NCBI GenBank assembly: GCA_903821255.1
Contig: CAIJKT010000909.1
Span: 1 to 5,124 of the forward strand
Source of the DNA: an uncultured Lentisphaeria bacterium
GTDB taxonomy: Bacteria; Verrucomicrobiota; Lentisphaeria; Victivallales; Victivallaceae
DNA length: 5,124 nt
Direction: 5' to 3'
Every line of letters starts with the position of its first letter. The stretch's first letter is position 1. Under the pieces are notes generated by a model that saw only the letters and a list, made by a program, of their open reading frames with translations, made no database searches and was not told the origin of the DNA. The translations under genes were made by a program, and so were the position numbers. Shown here one piece after another: positions 1-5,124 of the stretch.

Positions 1-6
1 CGGAAG

Positions 7-20
7 CCCGCGAATGCGGG
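7..20. repeat. Small GC hairpin at left edge
   Basis: CCCGC (7-11) and GCGGG (16-20) form a perfect 5-bp stem around a GAAT loop. It could be the tail of a terminator for a gene outside the window, but no T-run follows on the plus strand; an A-rich purine tract follows instead. Confidence 0.4.
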
Positions 21-60
21 AGTGAAAAGTGGAAAGCGAGAAAAGCGAGAAAAGTGAAAA
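21..60. repeat. Purine-rich degenerate tandem tract
   Basis: The 40 bases are almost entirely A and G and consist of imperfect 7-9-base units of the form AGYGARAA, including two adjacent copies of GCGAGAAAA. On the minus strand the tract is pyrimidine-rich. It looks like slippage-derived simple sequence. No function can be assigned. Confidence 0.6.
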
Positions 61-68
61 TCAAAAAC

Positions 69-82
69 CGTTGTGCTCAACG
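69..82. repeat. CGTTG-TGCT-CAACG hairpin, start of a repeat unit
   Basis: A perfect 5-bp stem (69-73 with 78-82) encloses a TGCT loop. The same core recurs at 433-444 (GTTG-TGCT-CAAC), and a third, non-palindromic relative starts with TTGTGCTC at 488. In each case it forms the left end of a roughly 33-bp repeat unit whose right half is related to TCCAAAATGTCGGAG. Confidence 0.6.
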
Positions 83-84
83 AC

Positions 85-142
85 ACTCCAAAGTATCGGA
101 GTCGGTTGTCCAAAATGGCTTTGGTGTAGTGCCGTCCGTGGC
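85..142 (+). repeat. 58-bp direct repeat, copy A
   Basis: This segment and 245-302 have identical length and match at 50 of 58 positions by eye. Three identical blocks are shared: ACTCCAAAGTATCGGA, TGTCCAAAATG and TGTAGTGCCGTCCGTGGC. All eight mismatches fall in the two short connectors between blocks. In this copy ACTCC (85-89) and GGAGT (98-102) can also pair as a hairpin, which copy B has lost. Confidence 0.8.
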
Positions 143-148
143 GGACGG
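132..148. repeat. CCGTCCG / CGGACGG hairpin
   Basis: CCGTCCG (132-138) and CGGACGG (142-148) are a perfect 7-bp inverted repeat around TGG. It sits at the right end of the 58-bp repeat copy A. Copy B retains only the left arm, followed directly by another AGTCCAAAATA repeat, so the palindrome is intact in one copy and broken in the other. Confidence 0.65.
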
Positions 149-164
149 GGATGACTCGGAATGC

Positions 165-192
165 CTCTCGCAGAACGAGAGAAACGTTCTGC
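165..192. repeat. Two overlapping, mutually exclusive hairpins
   Basis: CTCTCG (165-170) pairs with CGAGAG (176-181) around CAGAA. GCAGAACG (170-177) pairs perfectly with CGTTCTGC (185-192) around AGAGAAA. The two stems share bases 170 and 176-177 and each loop holds part of the other stem, so only one can form at a time. A near copy of the TGTCCAAAATG motif follows eight bases later. Confidence 0.6.
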
Positions 193-244
193 ACACTATG
201 TGTCCAGAATGTTTGTTAAATTGAAAATCATTGAGTTCAGGAGG

Positions 245-302
245 ACTCCAAAGTATCGGAATAGACTGTCCAAAATGTGTTTATTGTAGTGCCGTCCGTG
301 GC
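245..302 (+). repeat. 58-bp direct repeat, copy B
   Basis: This is the partner of 85-142, displaced by exactly 160 bases, with the same three conserved blocks and no indels. It is followed at once by a further repeat core (AGTCCAAAATA, 303-313), whereas copy A is followed by the second arm of a hairpin. Confidence 0.8.
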
Positions 303-373
303 AGTCCAAAATAAGTGTGAGCAGTGTCCAAAATGTTTAAGCAGTTTAAAATAACGAAAATGTATCAGTTAAC

Positions 374-395
374 GCGAATCTTAACCGGATATCGC
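374..395. repeat. Imperfect hairpin GCGAATC / GAT-A-TCGC
   Basis: GCGAATC (374-380) can pair with GATATCGC (388-395) as seven base pairs with one bulged A. The loop contains TTAACC. Bases 377-400 resemble 567-590 (AATCTTAACC shared, then TCGCAAA shared; about 18 of 24 matching), where TTAACC lies in a stem instead. Confidence 0.45.
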
Positions 396-554
396 AAATG
401 TTGTTTGAAAATCTTATCAAACCCTGAAACAGGTTGTGCTCAACGGCTCTCTAAACTCTCCGGAATGCTGGACATTATCCGAAAGTTTTGTGCTCCGCGG
501 CTGTCCAAAATGTCGGAGTGTCCAAAATGCGCGCGGCTAACCGGTTTATTTGTC

Positions 555-578
555 CTGGTTAATAAAAATCTTAACCAG
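555..578. repeat. CTGGTTAA / TTAACCAG hairpin
   Basis: A perfect 8-bp inverted repeat (555-562 with 571-578) encloses an 8-base A-rich loop. It lies about 160 bases past the glnS stop in the direction of glnS transcription. There is no T-run on either side, so it is not a classical intrinsic terminator. Confidence 0.6.
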
Positions 579-589
579 CCGTCGCAAAC

Positions 590-606
590 AGGGGCGAAAC
601 GCCCCT
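590..606. terminator. AGGGGCG / CGCCCCT hairpin, weak candidate 3' structure for glnS
   Basis: AGGGGCG (590-596) and CGCCCCT (600-606) form a perfect 7-bp GC-rich stem with an AAA loop (TTT on the minus strand). It is the most stable-looking hairpin downstream of glnS, 134 bases past the stop. No U-run follows in the glnS direction, so intrinsic termination is doubtful. A role in protecting the 3' end of the transcript, or none, is equally possible. Confidence 0.3.
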
Positions 607-683
607 CTATGGCGGCTGTCCAAATTGTCCAAAATGGCTGGGCTGGGTGTCCAAGGGATTTTGTTGTATTGCCGGCCGGCCAT

Positions 684-737
684 ATCCCAGAAATCCCAAA
701 AATCCCAGGATTCCCGGATTACGAAAACTTCCCGGAT
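684..737. repeat. 9-bp-phased tandem array beside the glnS stop
   Basis: Four consecutive 9-mers, ATCCCAGAA, ATCCCAAAA, ATCCCAGGA and TTCCCGGAT, occupy 684-719. After one diverged 9-base interval (720-728), TTCCCGGAT recurs exactly in phase at 729-737. The array ends three bases before the glnS stop codon on the opposite strand. In the glnS direction it reads as repeated TGGGATTT-like units. The strict 9-base period makes an open frame appear on the plus strand, which is probably incidental. Confidence 0.75.
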
Positions 738-739
738 GG

Positions 740-2434
740 CTAATTAGTCTTTTCGTTCTGCTGGATCTTGGCCCAGGAGTCTTTCAGCGGCACGGTGCGG
801 TTGAATACCAGCTTGCCGGGTTTGGAATCCAGGTCAACACAGAAATAACCCTGGCGTTCAAACTGGTATTTATCGCCGGGCTTGGCATCGGCAACCGCCG
901 GTTCGATGAAACATTTTTCCGTTTTCAGCGAATCCGGGTTCATGTAATTCAGATAATCGTCCTCGACTCCGCCGGGGTTTTCAACCGTGAACAGCCGGAC
1001 ATAAATTCTGGCTTCGGCTTCCAGCGCATGGGGAACGGAAACCCAGTGAATCGTGCCTTTGACCTTGCGCCCGTCGGGGGCGTTGCCGCCTCTGGTCGAC
1101 GGATCGTAGGTGCAGCGCAATTCGGCAATATTGCCGGCGGCGTCTTTGATGACGCTGTCGCACTTGATGAAGTAACCGTATCTCAGGCGCACTTCCTGGC
1201 CGGGGGCCAGCCGGAAAAACTTTTTCGGCGGATTTTCCATGAAATCGCTGCGGTCAATATAGATTTCCCTGGAGAACGGCACTTTTCTGGTGCCGGAATC
1301 CGGGTTTTCCGGGTTGTTGGCGGCATCGAGTTCATCCACAACGCCTTCGGGAAAGTTTTCAATGACGATTTTAAGCGGATCGATGACGGCCAGCACCCGC
1401 ATCGCTTTCCTGTTCAAGTCATCGCGCAGGCAGTGTTCCAGCAGCGCAATATCGGTCAGGCTGTTGTATTTGGTGACGCCGATAACGTCACAGAACGCGC
1501 GGATGGCTTCCGGGGTATAGCCGCGGCGGCGCAGTCCGCAGATGGTCGGCATGCGGGGATCATCCCAGCCGTTGACCAGCTTATTCTGCACCAGTTCCAG
1601 CAGTTTGCGCTTGCTCATGATGGTATAGGAGAGATTGAGCCGCGCAAATTCTATCTGCTGCGGATGCTTTTCCACTTCCAGCGCGTCCAGGAACCAGTCA
1701 TACAGCGGACGGTGGATTTCGAACTCCAGCGTGCAGATCGAATGAGTGATGTCCTCAATCGAATCGCTCAGGCAGTGGGCGAAGTCGTACATCGGATAGA
1801 TGCACCATTTATCGCCGGTGCGGTAATGATGGAAGCGGCGGATGCGGTAGATCGCCGGGTCGCGCATGTGGATATTGTTCGACGCCATATCAATTTTGGC
1901 GCGTAGAGTCTTCGAGCCGTCTTCGAATTCGCCGGCGCGCATTCTGGCGAAAAGGTCCAGGTTCTCTTCGATTGAACGGTTGCGCCCCGGGCTTTCCCTG
2001 CCGGCTTCGGTCAGCGTTCCGCGGTGGGATTTCACCTCATCCTGAGTCAGATCGCAGACGTAGGCCTTGTCGCGCCTGATCAGTTCGACCGCATAGTCGT
2101 AAAGCTGCTCAAAATAGTCGGACGCATAGAACATATACTTGCCCCATTCCCAGCCCAGCCACCGGACGTCTTCCATAATGGAATTGACATATTCAATGTC
2201 CTCTTTGGTCGGATTGGTATCGTCCATGCGCAAATGGCAGACCCCGCCGTTTTCATTGGCAATGCCGAAGTCAATGCAGATCGCCTTGGCGTGGCCGATA
2301 TGCAGATAGCCGTTCGGTTCGGGCGGGAACCTGGTTTCAACCCTGCCGCCGTGCTTGCTGTTCCTGATGTCTTCCGCGACAATCGCCCGGATAAAGTCTG
2401 TCGGAACCGGACTGCTGACAATATTTTCTTCCAT
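740..2434 (-). CDS. glnS: Glutaminyl-tRNA synthetase (GlnRS)
   Basis: This cytoplasmic class I aminoacyl-tRNA synthetase charges tRNA-Gln with glutamine using ATP. The 564-residue product matches the family length (E. coli 554) and aligns end to end with E. coli GlnRS from memory. Visible landmarks are [16 protein letters not shown] with the HIGH motif at residues 45-48, [14 protein letters not shown] (Asp71 equivalent to E. coli Asp66), [13 protein letters not shown] in the active site, [20 protein letters not shown], and the KMSKS-type loop MSKRK at 273-277. The C-terminal beta-barrel anticodon-binding domains carry [24 protein letters not shown] and [14 protein letters not shown]. The frame stays open upstream to an ATG at 2515 (27 extra residues), but ATG 2434 fits the family N-terminus and has AGGA nine bases upstream. 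The gene is intact and monocistronic as far as seen. Its presence implies direct Gln-tRNA-Gln formation instead of sole reliance on GatCAB. Confidence 0.97.
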   Translation of the reverse strand: MEENIVSSPVPTDFIRAIVAEDIRNSKHGGRVETRFPPEPNGYLHIGHAKAICIDFGIANENGGVCHLRMDDTNPTKEDIEYVNSIMEDVRWLGWEWGKYMFYASDYFEQLYDYAVELIRRDKAYVCDLTQDEVKSHRGTLTEAGRESPGRNRSIEENLDLFARMRAGEFEDGSKTLRAKIDMASNNIHMRDPAIYRIRRFHHYRTGDKWCIYPMYDFAHCLSDSIEDITHSICTLEFEIHRPLYDWFLDALEVEKHPQQIEFARLNLSYTIMSKRKLLELVQNKLVNGWDDPRMPTICGLRRRGYTPEAIRAFCDVIGVTKYNSLTDIALLEHCLRDDLNRKAMRVLAVIDPLKIVIENFPEGVVDELDAANNPENPDSGTRKVPFSREIYIDRSDFMENPPKKFFRLAPGQEVRLRYGYFIKCDSVIKDAAGNIAELRCTYDPSTRGGNAPDGRKVKGTIHWVSVPHALEAEARIYVRLFTVENPGGVEDDYLNYMNPDSLKTEKCFIEPAVADAKPGDKYQFERQGYFCVDLDSKPGKLVFNRTVPLKDSWAKIQQNEKTN

Positions 2435-2443
2435 GATGCTGTA

Positions 2444-2447
2444 TCCT
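2444..2447 (-). promoter_or_regulatory. Ribosome binding site deciding the glnS start
   Basis: On the minus strand AGGA is followed by nine bases (TACAGCATC) and then the ATG at 2434. The alternative in-frame ATGs at 2473 and 2515 lack a comparable purine-rich site, and the residues they would add are not conserved in GlnRS. Confidence 0.6.
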
Positions 2448-2476
2448 GAATAAGAATTTTTATGCAAGCTCATAAG

Positions 2477-2502
2477 ATAATACCGTATCGCTTTATTTTC
2501 AA
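2477..2502 (-). promoter_or_regulatory. Possible glnS promoter
   Basis: On the minus strand TATTAT (plus 2477-2482) is a good -10 hexamer, and TTGAAA (plus 2497-2502) lies upstream but with only a 14-base spacer, shorter than the usual 16-18. Transcription would start near 2470, giving a leader of about 36 bases to the ATG at 2434. That placement would also exclude the longer open-frame start at 2515. The call rests on hexamer resemblance only. Confidence 0.35.
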
Positions 2503-2613
2503 AGCGTTGAATCAACAGGAAAAGATGAATTTAAAAAGCACGGAAAAGCCAGAGCGGGAAAGTCTGACGCGTTATCCGCCGCTGATAAAAGCCGTGTTAA
2601 GCCGGTATTAAAA

Positions 2614-2641
2614 TTGTAAAAAGTCAAAAGGGGGTTAAATT
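2614..2641 (+). promoter_or_regulatory. Possible thioesterase promoter
   Basis: TTGTAA (2614-2619) and TAAATT (2636-2641) are separated by 16 bases and each matches four of six sigma-70 consensus positions. The -10 overlaps an odd-centred palindrome, GGTTAA-A-TTAACC (2633-2645), that could be an operator or coincidence. Transcription starting near 2648 would leave a leader of about 45 bases. The rest of the 257-bp divergent region (2435-2691) shows no gene. Confidence 0.25.
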
Positions 2642-2681
2642 AACCGATGCGAATGTTAACAGCGCGCCGCAATTGAAGCAT

Positions 2682-2685
2682 GGAG
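2682..2685 (+). promoter_or_regulatory. Ribosome binding site deciding the thioesterase start
   Basis: GGAG sits six bases before the ATG at 2692. It lies inside the codons following the earlier in-frame ATG at 2680, which itself has no good site upstream. This favours the start at 2692, giving an N-terminus MKVTSKICMTKD typical of the family. Confidence 0.55.
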
Positions 2686-2691
2686 ATCCGC

Positions 2692-3051
2692 ATGAAGGTA
2701 ACGTCCAAAATCTGCATGACCAAGGATGTCGGGACCAACGGCAACCTTTTCGGCGGCAACATGCTGGCGTGGATGGATGAGGCCGCCGCGATATTCGCGC
2801 AGCAGATAACCGGCAGGAATGTTGTCTCCGTGCGTTTTGCGGAGATCATTTTTAAAAAGCCGGTGAGACAGGACGACGTTATCGAGTTTTACTGTGAAAA
2901 GATAAAACAGGGGCATACCAGTGTCACGTTCGACATTTTTGCCGTTGTTAAAAACGAGGAAGTGTTTCGCACGGAATGCACGTTTGTCGCGGTGGATAAC
3001 AACGGAAGGAAAACCCCGATTGAATGGCCGGAAGAGAATCAAAATCAGTGA
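2692..3051 (+). CDS. Hotdog-fold acyl-CoA thioesterase (YciA/BACH-like)
   Basis: The 119-residue product is a predicted cytosolic single-domain hotdog thioesterase that hydrolyses acyl-CoA to free acid and CoA; the family often prefers short to medium or long acyl chains, and the substrate cannot be read from sequence. Diagnostic features are NGNLFGGNMLAWMDEAAA at residues 16-33, with Asp29 at the position of the family's catalytic acidic residue on the central helix, then VVSVRFAEIIFKKPVRQDD (44-62), matching the strand after the hotdog helix, and KQGHTSVTFDIFAVVKN (72-88), which parallels QKGTTSVSINIEVWVKK of E. coli YciA. There is no signal peptide or membrane segment. Length is normal for single-domain members (about 120-160). 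It is transcribed divergently from glnS and lies 129 bases upstream of topA, probably not sharing its promoter. An alternative start at 2680 would add four residues. Confidence 0.88.
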   Translation: MKVTSKICMTKDVGTNGNLFGGNMLAWMDEAAAIFAQQITGRNVVSVRFAEIIFKKPVRQDDVIEFYCEKIKQGHTSVTFDIFAVVKNEEVFRTECTFVAVDNNGRKTPIEWPEENQNQ

Positions 3052-3070
3052 CGTCACGCATTTTTATTTT
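3041..3070 (+). terminator. Palindrome over the thioesterase stop followed by T-rich tail
   Basis: GTGACGTCAC (3048-3057) is a perfect 10-bp palindrome containing the TGA stop. It is flanked symmetrically by AAAAT (3041-3045) and ATTTT (3060-3064) with two mismatched bases between on each side. TTTTTATTTT follows. As RNA the central stem is short and its loop must open to about four bases, so terminator strength is uncertain. A DNA-binding site is an alternative reading. Confidence 0.35.
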
Positions 3071-3092
3071 TATTAAAAAATTTGAAAGTCAC

Positions 3093-3124
3093 TTGAATGT
3101 TTCACGGAATCAATACATTATAAT
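3093..3124 (+). promoter_or_regulatory. Probable topA promoter
   Basis: TATAAT (3119-3124) is a perfect -10 hexamer in an AT-rich spacer. The nearest good -35 is TTGAAT (3093-3098), 20 bases away, which is longer than ideal; supercoiling-sensitive promoters often have off-optimal spacing, but that link is speculative here. A start near 3131 leaves a leader of about 50 bases containing TTAAT-G-ATTAA (3152-3162), a small palindrome. Confidence 0.5.
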
Positions 3125-3166
3125 TTTTTTGTTCCTGATGAGATGCTTAATTTAATGATTAATTAT

Positions 3167-3173
3167 GGAATGG
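3167..3173 (+). promoter_or_regulatory. Weak ribosome binding site for topA
   Basis: GGAATGG lies seven bases before ATG 3181. It is an imperfect Shine-Dalgarno sequence but is the only purine-rich stretch nearby, and the resulting N-terminus, MAGNKLVIVESPTKAKTIG, is exactly where TopA proteins begin. Confidence 0.5.
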
Positions 3174-3180
3174 TAACATT

Positions 3181-5124
3181 ATGGCTGGAAACAAACTGGT
3201 AATCGTCGAGTCTCCGACCAAGGCAAAGACAATCGGCCGCATGCTTGGCCCCGAATACACGATCTTGGCTTCAATGGGACACGTGCGCGACCTTCCCGAA
3301 CGCTCAATCGGAGTGGACATCAAGAACCACTTTGCGCCGATGTATGTGGAAAATCCGCGCAGCGCGAAAGTGGTGAAAGAAATTAAAGCCGCCGCGAAAA
3401 AAGCGGACAGCGTTTATCTGGCCCCCGACCCTGACCGTGAAGGGGAAGCCATCGCCTGGCATCTGCAGGAATTGCTCAAAGACACATTTAAAGGCAAATT
3501 CCAGCGGGTGGCATTCCACGAAATCACCAAAAGCGCCATCGAGAAGGCATTCCAGCATACCACGGAAGTCAATATGAACCTGGTTGACTCGCAGCAGGCC
3601 CGCCGGGTGCTTGACCGGCTGGTCGGTTATATGGTCAGTCCGCTGCTCTGGTCGCAGGTGGAAAAAGGCGCCAGCGCCGGACGCGTGCAATCCGTGGCCT
3701 TGCGCCTGATTTGCGAGCGCGAACGCGAAATTCTGGCATTTCTGCCTGAAGAGTTCTGGAATCTGTCGGTGCAACTGCAGAATAAAGCAGGAGACGAGTT
3801 TGAATCCAGACTGTTTAAAATCAATGATGACAAGTTCAGAATTGGCAATGAAAACGATGCACTGAAAGCGTTTAACGCAATCCAGCAGGGCAAAGATTTC
3901 AAAATAGCTTCGGTGGAATTCACCCCGAAAACCCGTAACGCGCCGCCGCCGTTCACCACCAGTACTTTGCAGCAGGCCGCGAATAATCTGCTGAAATTTT
4001 CCGCCAGCAATACCATGCGCATCGCCCAGCAGCTTTATGAAGGTATTGATGTCGGCGCCGGCGGTTCCGCCGGTTTGATCACCTATATGAGAACCGACTC
4101 GGTAATCGTGTCCAAGGAAGCCCAGATCGCCTGCCGCGACTTCATTGCCGGCGCTTACGGCAAAGAGTATCTGCCCGGCAAATCGAACCTGTTTAAAAGC
4201 AAAGCCGGAGCCCAGGAAGCGCATGAAGCGATCCGCCCGACAGACGTGACCCGCACCCCGGAATCACTGGCTAAATATCTTGACGCCACTCAATTGAGAC
4301 TGTACACCCTGATCTGGAAACGTTTTGTCGCCAGCCAGATGGCGCAGGTCGAACAGCGTCAGACGACTGTAGACACCGACGTTAAAGGAGCCGACAGCAA
4401 AAAATATACCTTCCGCGCGACTGCGCTGGTCACGGTATTTCCCGGCTTCATGAAGGTTTACGATGTGACAAAAGCCGAAGAAGGCGGCGAAGAGACCGCC
4501 GAGACTCCTTCAGAAGTCCTCGGCAGATTAAAGGAAGGCGAAGCATGTTCGTTGAAGCAAGCGCTGAAAGAGCAGAAATTCACCGAACCGCCGCCGCGTT
4601 TCACGGAAGCAAGTCTGATCAAGGAGCTTGAAACCAACGGCATCGGCCGCCCGTCAACCTATGCCACGATCATTCAAACCATCCAGACCAGAGAATATGT
4701 GGCTAAGGACAAAGGCAAGCTCTGTCCGTCCGAGCTGGGATTCAGAGTCAATGATTTTCTGCTGGCTAAGCTGCCGGATTTGATCGAGGTTGATTTTACC
4801 TCCCGCATGGAGCTCCATCTGGACGAGGTCGAGGAAGGCAAACTGGGCTGGACCCGGATGCTGGATGATTTCTATTCTAAATTCGCGAAATGGCTGGATA
4901 CCGCCAAGAATGCGGGCTCGCCTGAAGTCAGCAAGGCCGCCGCGCTGGTAAATATGCTCAATCAGGTAAAATGGGCCCCGGCGGAAAAGAGCGGACGCCG
5001 CAGTTATGACGACAAGAAGTTCTTTAATTCAGTCCGGGAAAAATTCGCCACGGACAATAAGATTACCGCCAGGCAGTGGGACGCGCTGATCGGGCTGGCG
5101 GCCAAATATTCCGTACAGTTGCCG
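3181..5124 (+). CDS. topA: DNA topoisomerase I (type IA), 3'-truncated by window edge
   Basis: This enzyme relaxes negatively supercoiled DNA by transient single-strand cleavage through a 5'-phosphotyrosine. The 648 visible residues begin with a TOPRIM domain: VIVESPTKAK with Glu10 and Lys14, and the Mg-binding DPDRE motif Asp83, Asp85, Glu87. SQQARRVLDRLVGY and SAGRVQSVALR (165-175) follow. The active site is GLITYMRTDS, with Tyr302 the nucleophile and Arg304 next to it, then QEAHEAIRP with His348. FTEPPPRFTEASLIKELE (467-484) and GIGRPSTYA (487-495) close the core. The loop after RDLPE is short compared with E. coli, as in many bacteria. From about residue 569 the sequence departs from the familiar pattern: no cysteine occurs in the last 80 residues, where the first Cys4 zinc ribbon usually begins, and a segment KKFFNSVREKF...ITARQWDALIGLAAKY appears instead. 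The frame is open to the edge, and the remaining length is unknown. Confidence 0.97.
   Translation, partial: MAGNKLVIVESPTKAKTIGRMLGPEYTILASMGHVRDLPERSIGVDIKNHFAPMYVENPRSAKVVKEIKAAAKKADSVYLAPDPDREGEAIAWHLQELLKDTFKGKFQRVAFHEITKSAIEKAFQHTTEVNMNLVDSQQARRVLDRLVGYMVSPLLWSQVEKGASAGRVQSVALRLICEREREILAFLPEEFWNLSVQLQNKAGDEFESRLFKINDDKFRIGNENDALKAFNAIQQGKDFKIASVEFTPKTRNAPPPFTTSTLQQAANNLLKFSASNTMRIAQQLYEGIDVGAGGSAGLITYMRTDSVIVSKEAQIACRDFIAGAYGKEYLPGKSNLFKSKAGAQEAHEAIRPTDVTRTPESLAKYLDATQLRLYTLIWKRFVASQMAQVEQRQTTVDTDVKGADSKKYTFRATALVTVFPGFMKVYDVTKAEEGGEETAETPSEVLGRLKEGEACSLKQALKEQKFTEPPPRFTEASLIKELETNGIGRPSTYATIIQTIQTREYVAKDKGKLCPSELGFRVNDFLLAKLPDLIEVDFTSRMELHLDEVEEGKLGWTRMLDDFYSKFAKWLDTAKNAGSPEVSKAAALVNMLNQVKWAPAEKSGRRSYDDKKFFNSVREKFATDNKITARQWDALIGLAAKYSVQLP

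Larger units (their letters stand above)
71..520 (+). repeat. Degenerate ~33-bp repeat unit, three dispersed copies (71-103, 434-466, 488-520)
   Basis: Three segments align without gaps. Each begins with TTGTGCTC, continues with a variable six-base stretch (ACGACA-, ACGGCT- or GCGGCT-like), then a TCCAAA-like core, and ends in TCGGAG or a close variant. The copies at 71 and 488 are closest; the one at 434 has diverged in the core (TCTAAACTCTCCGG). A longer relative beginning TAGTGCCG lies at 287-319 with two extra bases before AGTCCAAAATA. All are in the same orientation. The coordinates given span the set, not continuous repeat. Confidence 0.55.
107..658 (+). repeat. TGTCCAAAATG repeat family, about ten same-strand copies
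   Basis: Exact TGTCCAAAATG lies at 107-117, 267-277, 325-335, 502-512, 519-529 and 626-636. Near copies lie at 201-211 (TGTCCAGAATG), 303-313 (AGTCCAAAATA), 617-627 (TGTCCAAATTG) and 648-658 (TGTCCAAGGGA). Every copy has the same orientation and I found no reverse-complement copy here. Spacing is irregular, from 9 to about 170 bases, so this is not a CRISPR-type array. Six exact 11-mers in under 600 bases cannot be chance. Function is unknown; binding sites, RNA-level elements or remnants of a dispersed repeat family are all possible. Confidence 0.85.
1..739. other. Repeat-rich, apparently non-coding 3' flank of glnS
   Basis: No reading frame here resembles a protein family. The open frame of 139 codons from a GTG at 324 to 743 is written largely by the DNA repeats: its LSK(M/L)S-like segments come from copies of TGTCCAAAATG, and its IPE-IPK-IPG-FPD tail comes from a 9-bp array. 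It also runs four bases into the convergent glnS stop. The region instead holds short direct repeats in a single orientation, small perfect inverted repeats, and two low-complexity tandem tracts (listed separately). A gene ending to the left of the window could have its 3' end near base 1, but nothing visible proves it. The absence of a real gene is an inference from composition and repeat content. Confidence 0.7.

Noticed and set aside
69..606. Integron attC sites or insertion sequence ends
   Set aside because: The hairpins lack paired RYYYAAC/GTTRRRY cores, there is no integrase or transposase frame, and no terminal inverted repeats with target duplications are visible.
107..658. CRISPR array
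   Set aside because: Repeats are only 11 bases at the exact core, spacing ranges from 9 to about 170 bases, and there is no uniform spacer length or cas gene.
671..680. GCCGGCCGGC palindrome as a terminator stem
   Set aside because: It is self-complementary with no room for a loop and has no T-run after it; it is only a short GC palindrome.
324..743. 139-codon plus-strand open frame starting at a GTG
   Set aside because: Its sequence is mostly a translation of the DNA repeats (repeated LSK-type segments and the 9-bp array), it has no recognisable domain or ribosome binding site, and it runs over the convergent glnS stop.
647..1906. 419-codon plus-strand open frame opposite glnS
   Set aside because: It is an antisense shadow of a strongly conserved GlnRS coding sequence, begins inside the repeat region, and resembles no protein family.
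2435..2515. 27-residue N-terminal extension of GlnRS from ATG 2515
   Set aside because: The extra residues have no counterpart in GlnRS as I know it, a better ribosome binding site precedes ATG 2434, and a promoter-like -10 lies inside the extension.
3304..4224. 306-codon minus-strand open frame opposite topA
   Set aside because: It is a shadow of the TopA frame, whose conserved motifs run through the whole interval.

Overview
The window holds three protein-coding genes with bacterial operon-style signals and one unusual stretch of repeat-rich, apparently non-coding DNA. The genes are: glnS (glutaminyl-tRNA synthetase, minus strand, complete), a small hotdog-fold acyl-CoA thioesterase (plus strand, complete), and topA (DNA topoisomerase I, plus strand, cut by the right edge after 648 codons). 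All three read in the standard bacterial code, use ATG starts, and have moderately GC-rich codons set against AT-rich intergenic DNA. The organism is a bacterium. A GlnRS-bearing lineage with long, hairpin-rich, degenerate repeats between genes fits Lentisphaerota/Victivallales-like or related PVC-group genomes, but that placement is inference from general sequence feel and not from any search.

Layout. 1-739: no convincing gene. This stretch carries a purine-rich degenerate tandem tract (21-60), a one-orientation family of short repeats built on TGTCCAAAATG (six exact copies and several near copies between 107 and 658), a 58-bp direct repeat pair 160 bp apart, several perfect small hairpins of unrelated sequence, and a 9-bp-phased tandem array (684-737) ending next to the glnS stop codon. 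740-2434: glnS on the minus strand, so the repeat region is its 3' flank. 2435-2691: divergent intergenic region with a possible glnS promoter and a possible thioesterase promoter. 2692-3051: thioesterase. 3052-3180: AT-rich spacer with a palindrome over the thioesterase stop and a perfect TATAAT box ahead of topA. 3181-5124: topA, N-terminal and catalytic parts present.

The three genes are housekeeping functions (translation, acyl-CoA turnover, DNA supercoiling) with no evident shared pathway. The thioesterase and topA are co-directional, but topA seems to have its own promoter. The parts worth a second look are the repeat region downstream of glnS and the TopA C-terminus, which has no zinc-finger cysteines where the first one is normally found.
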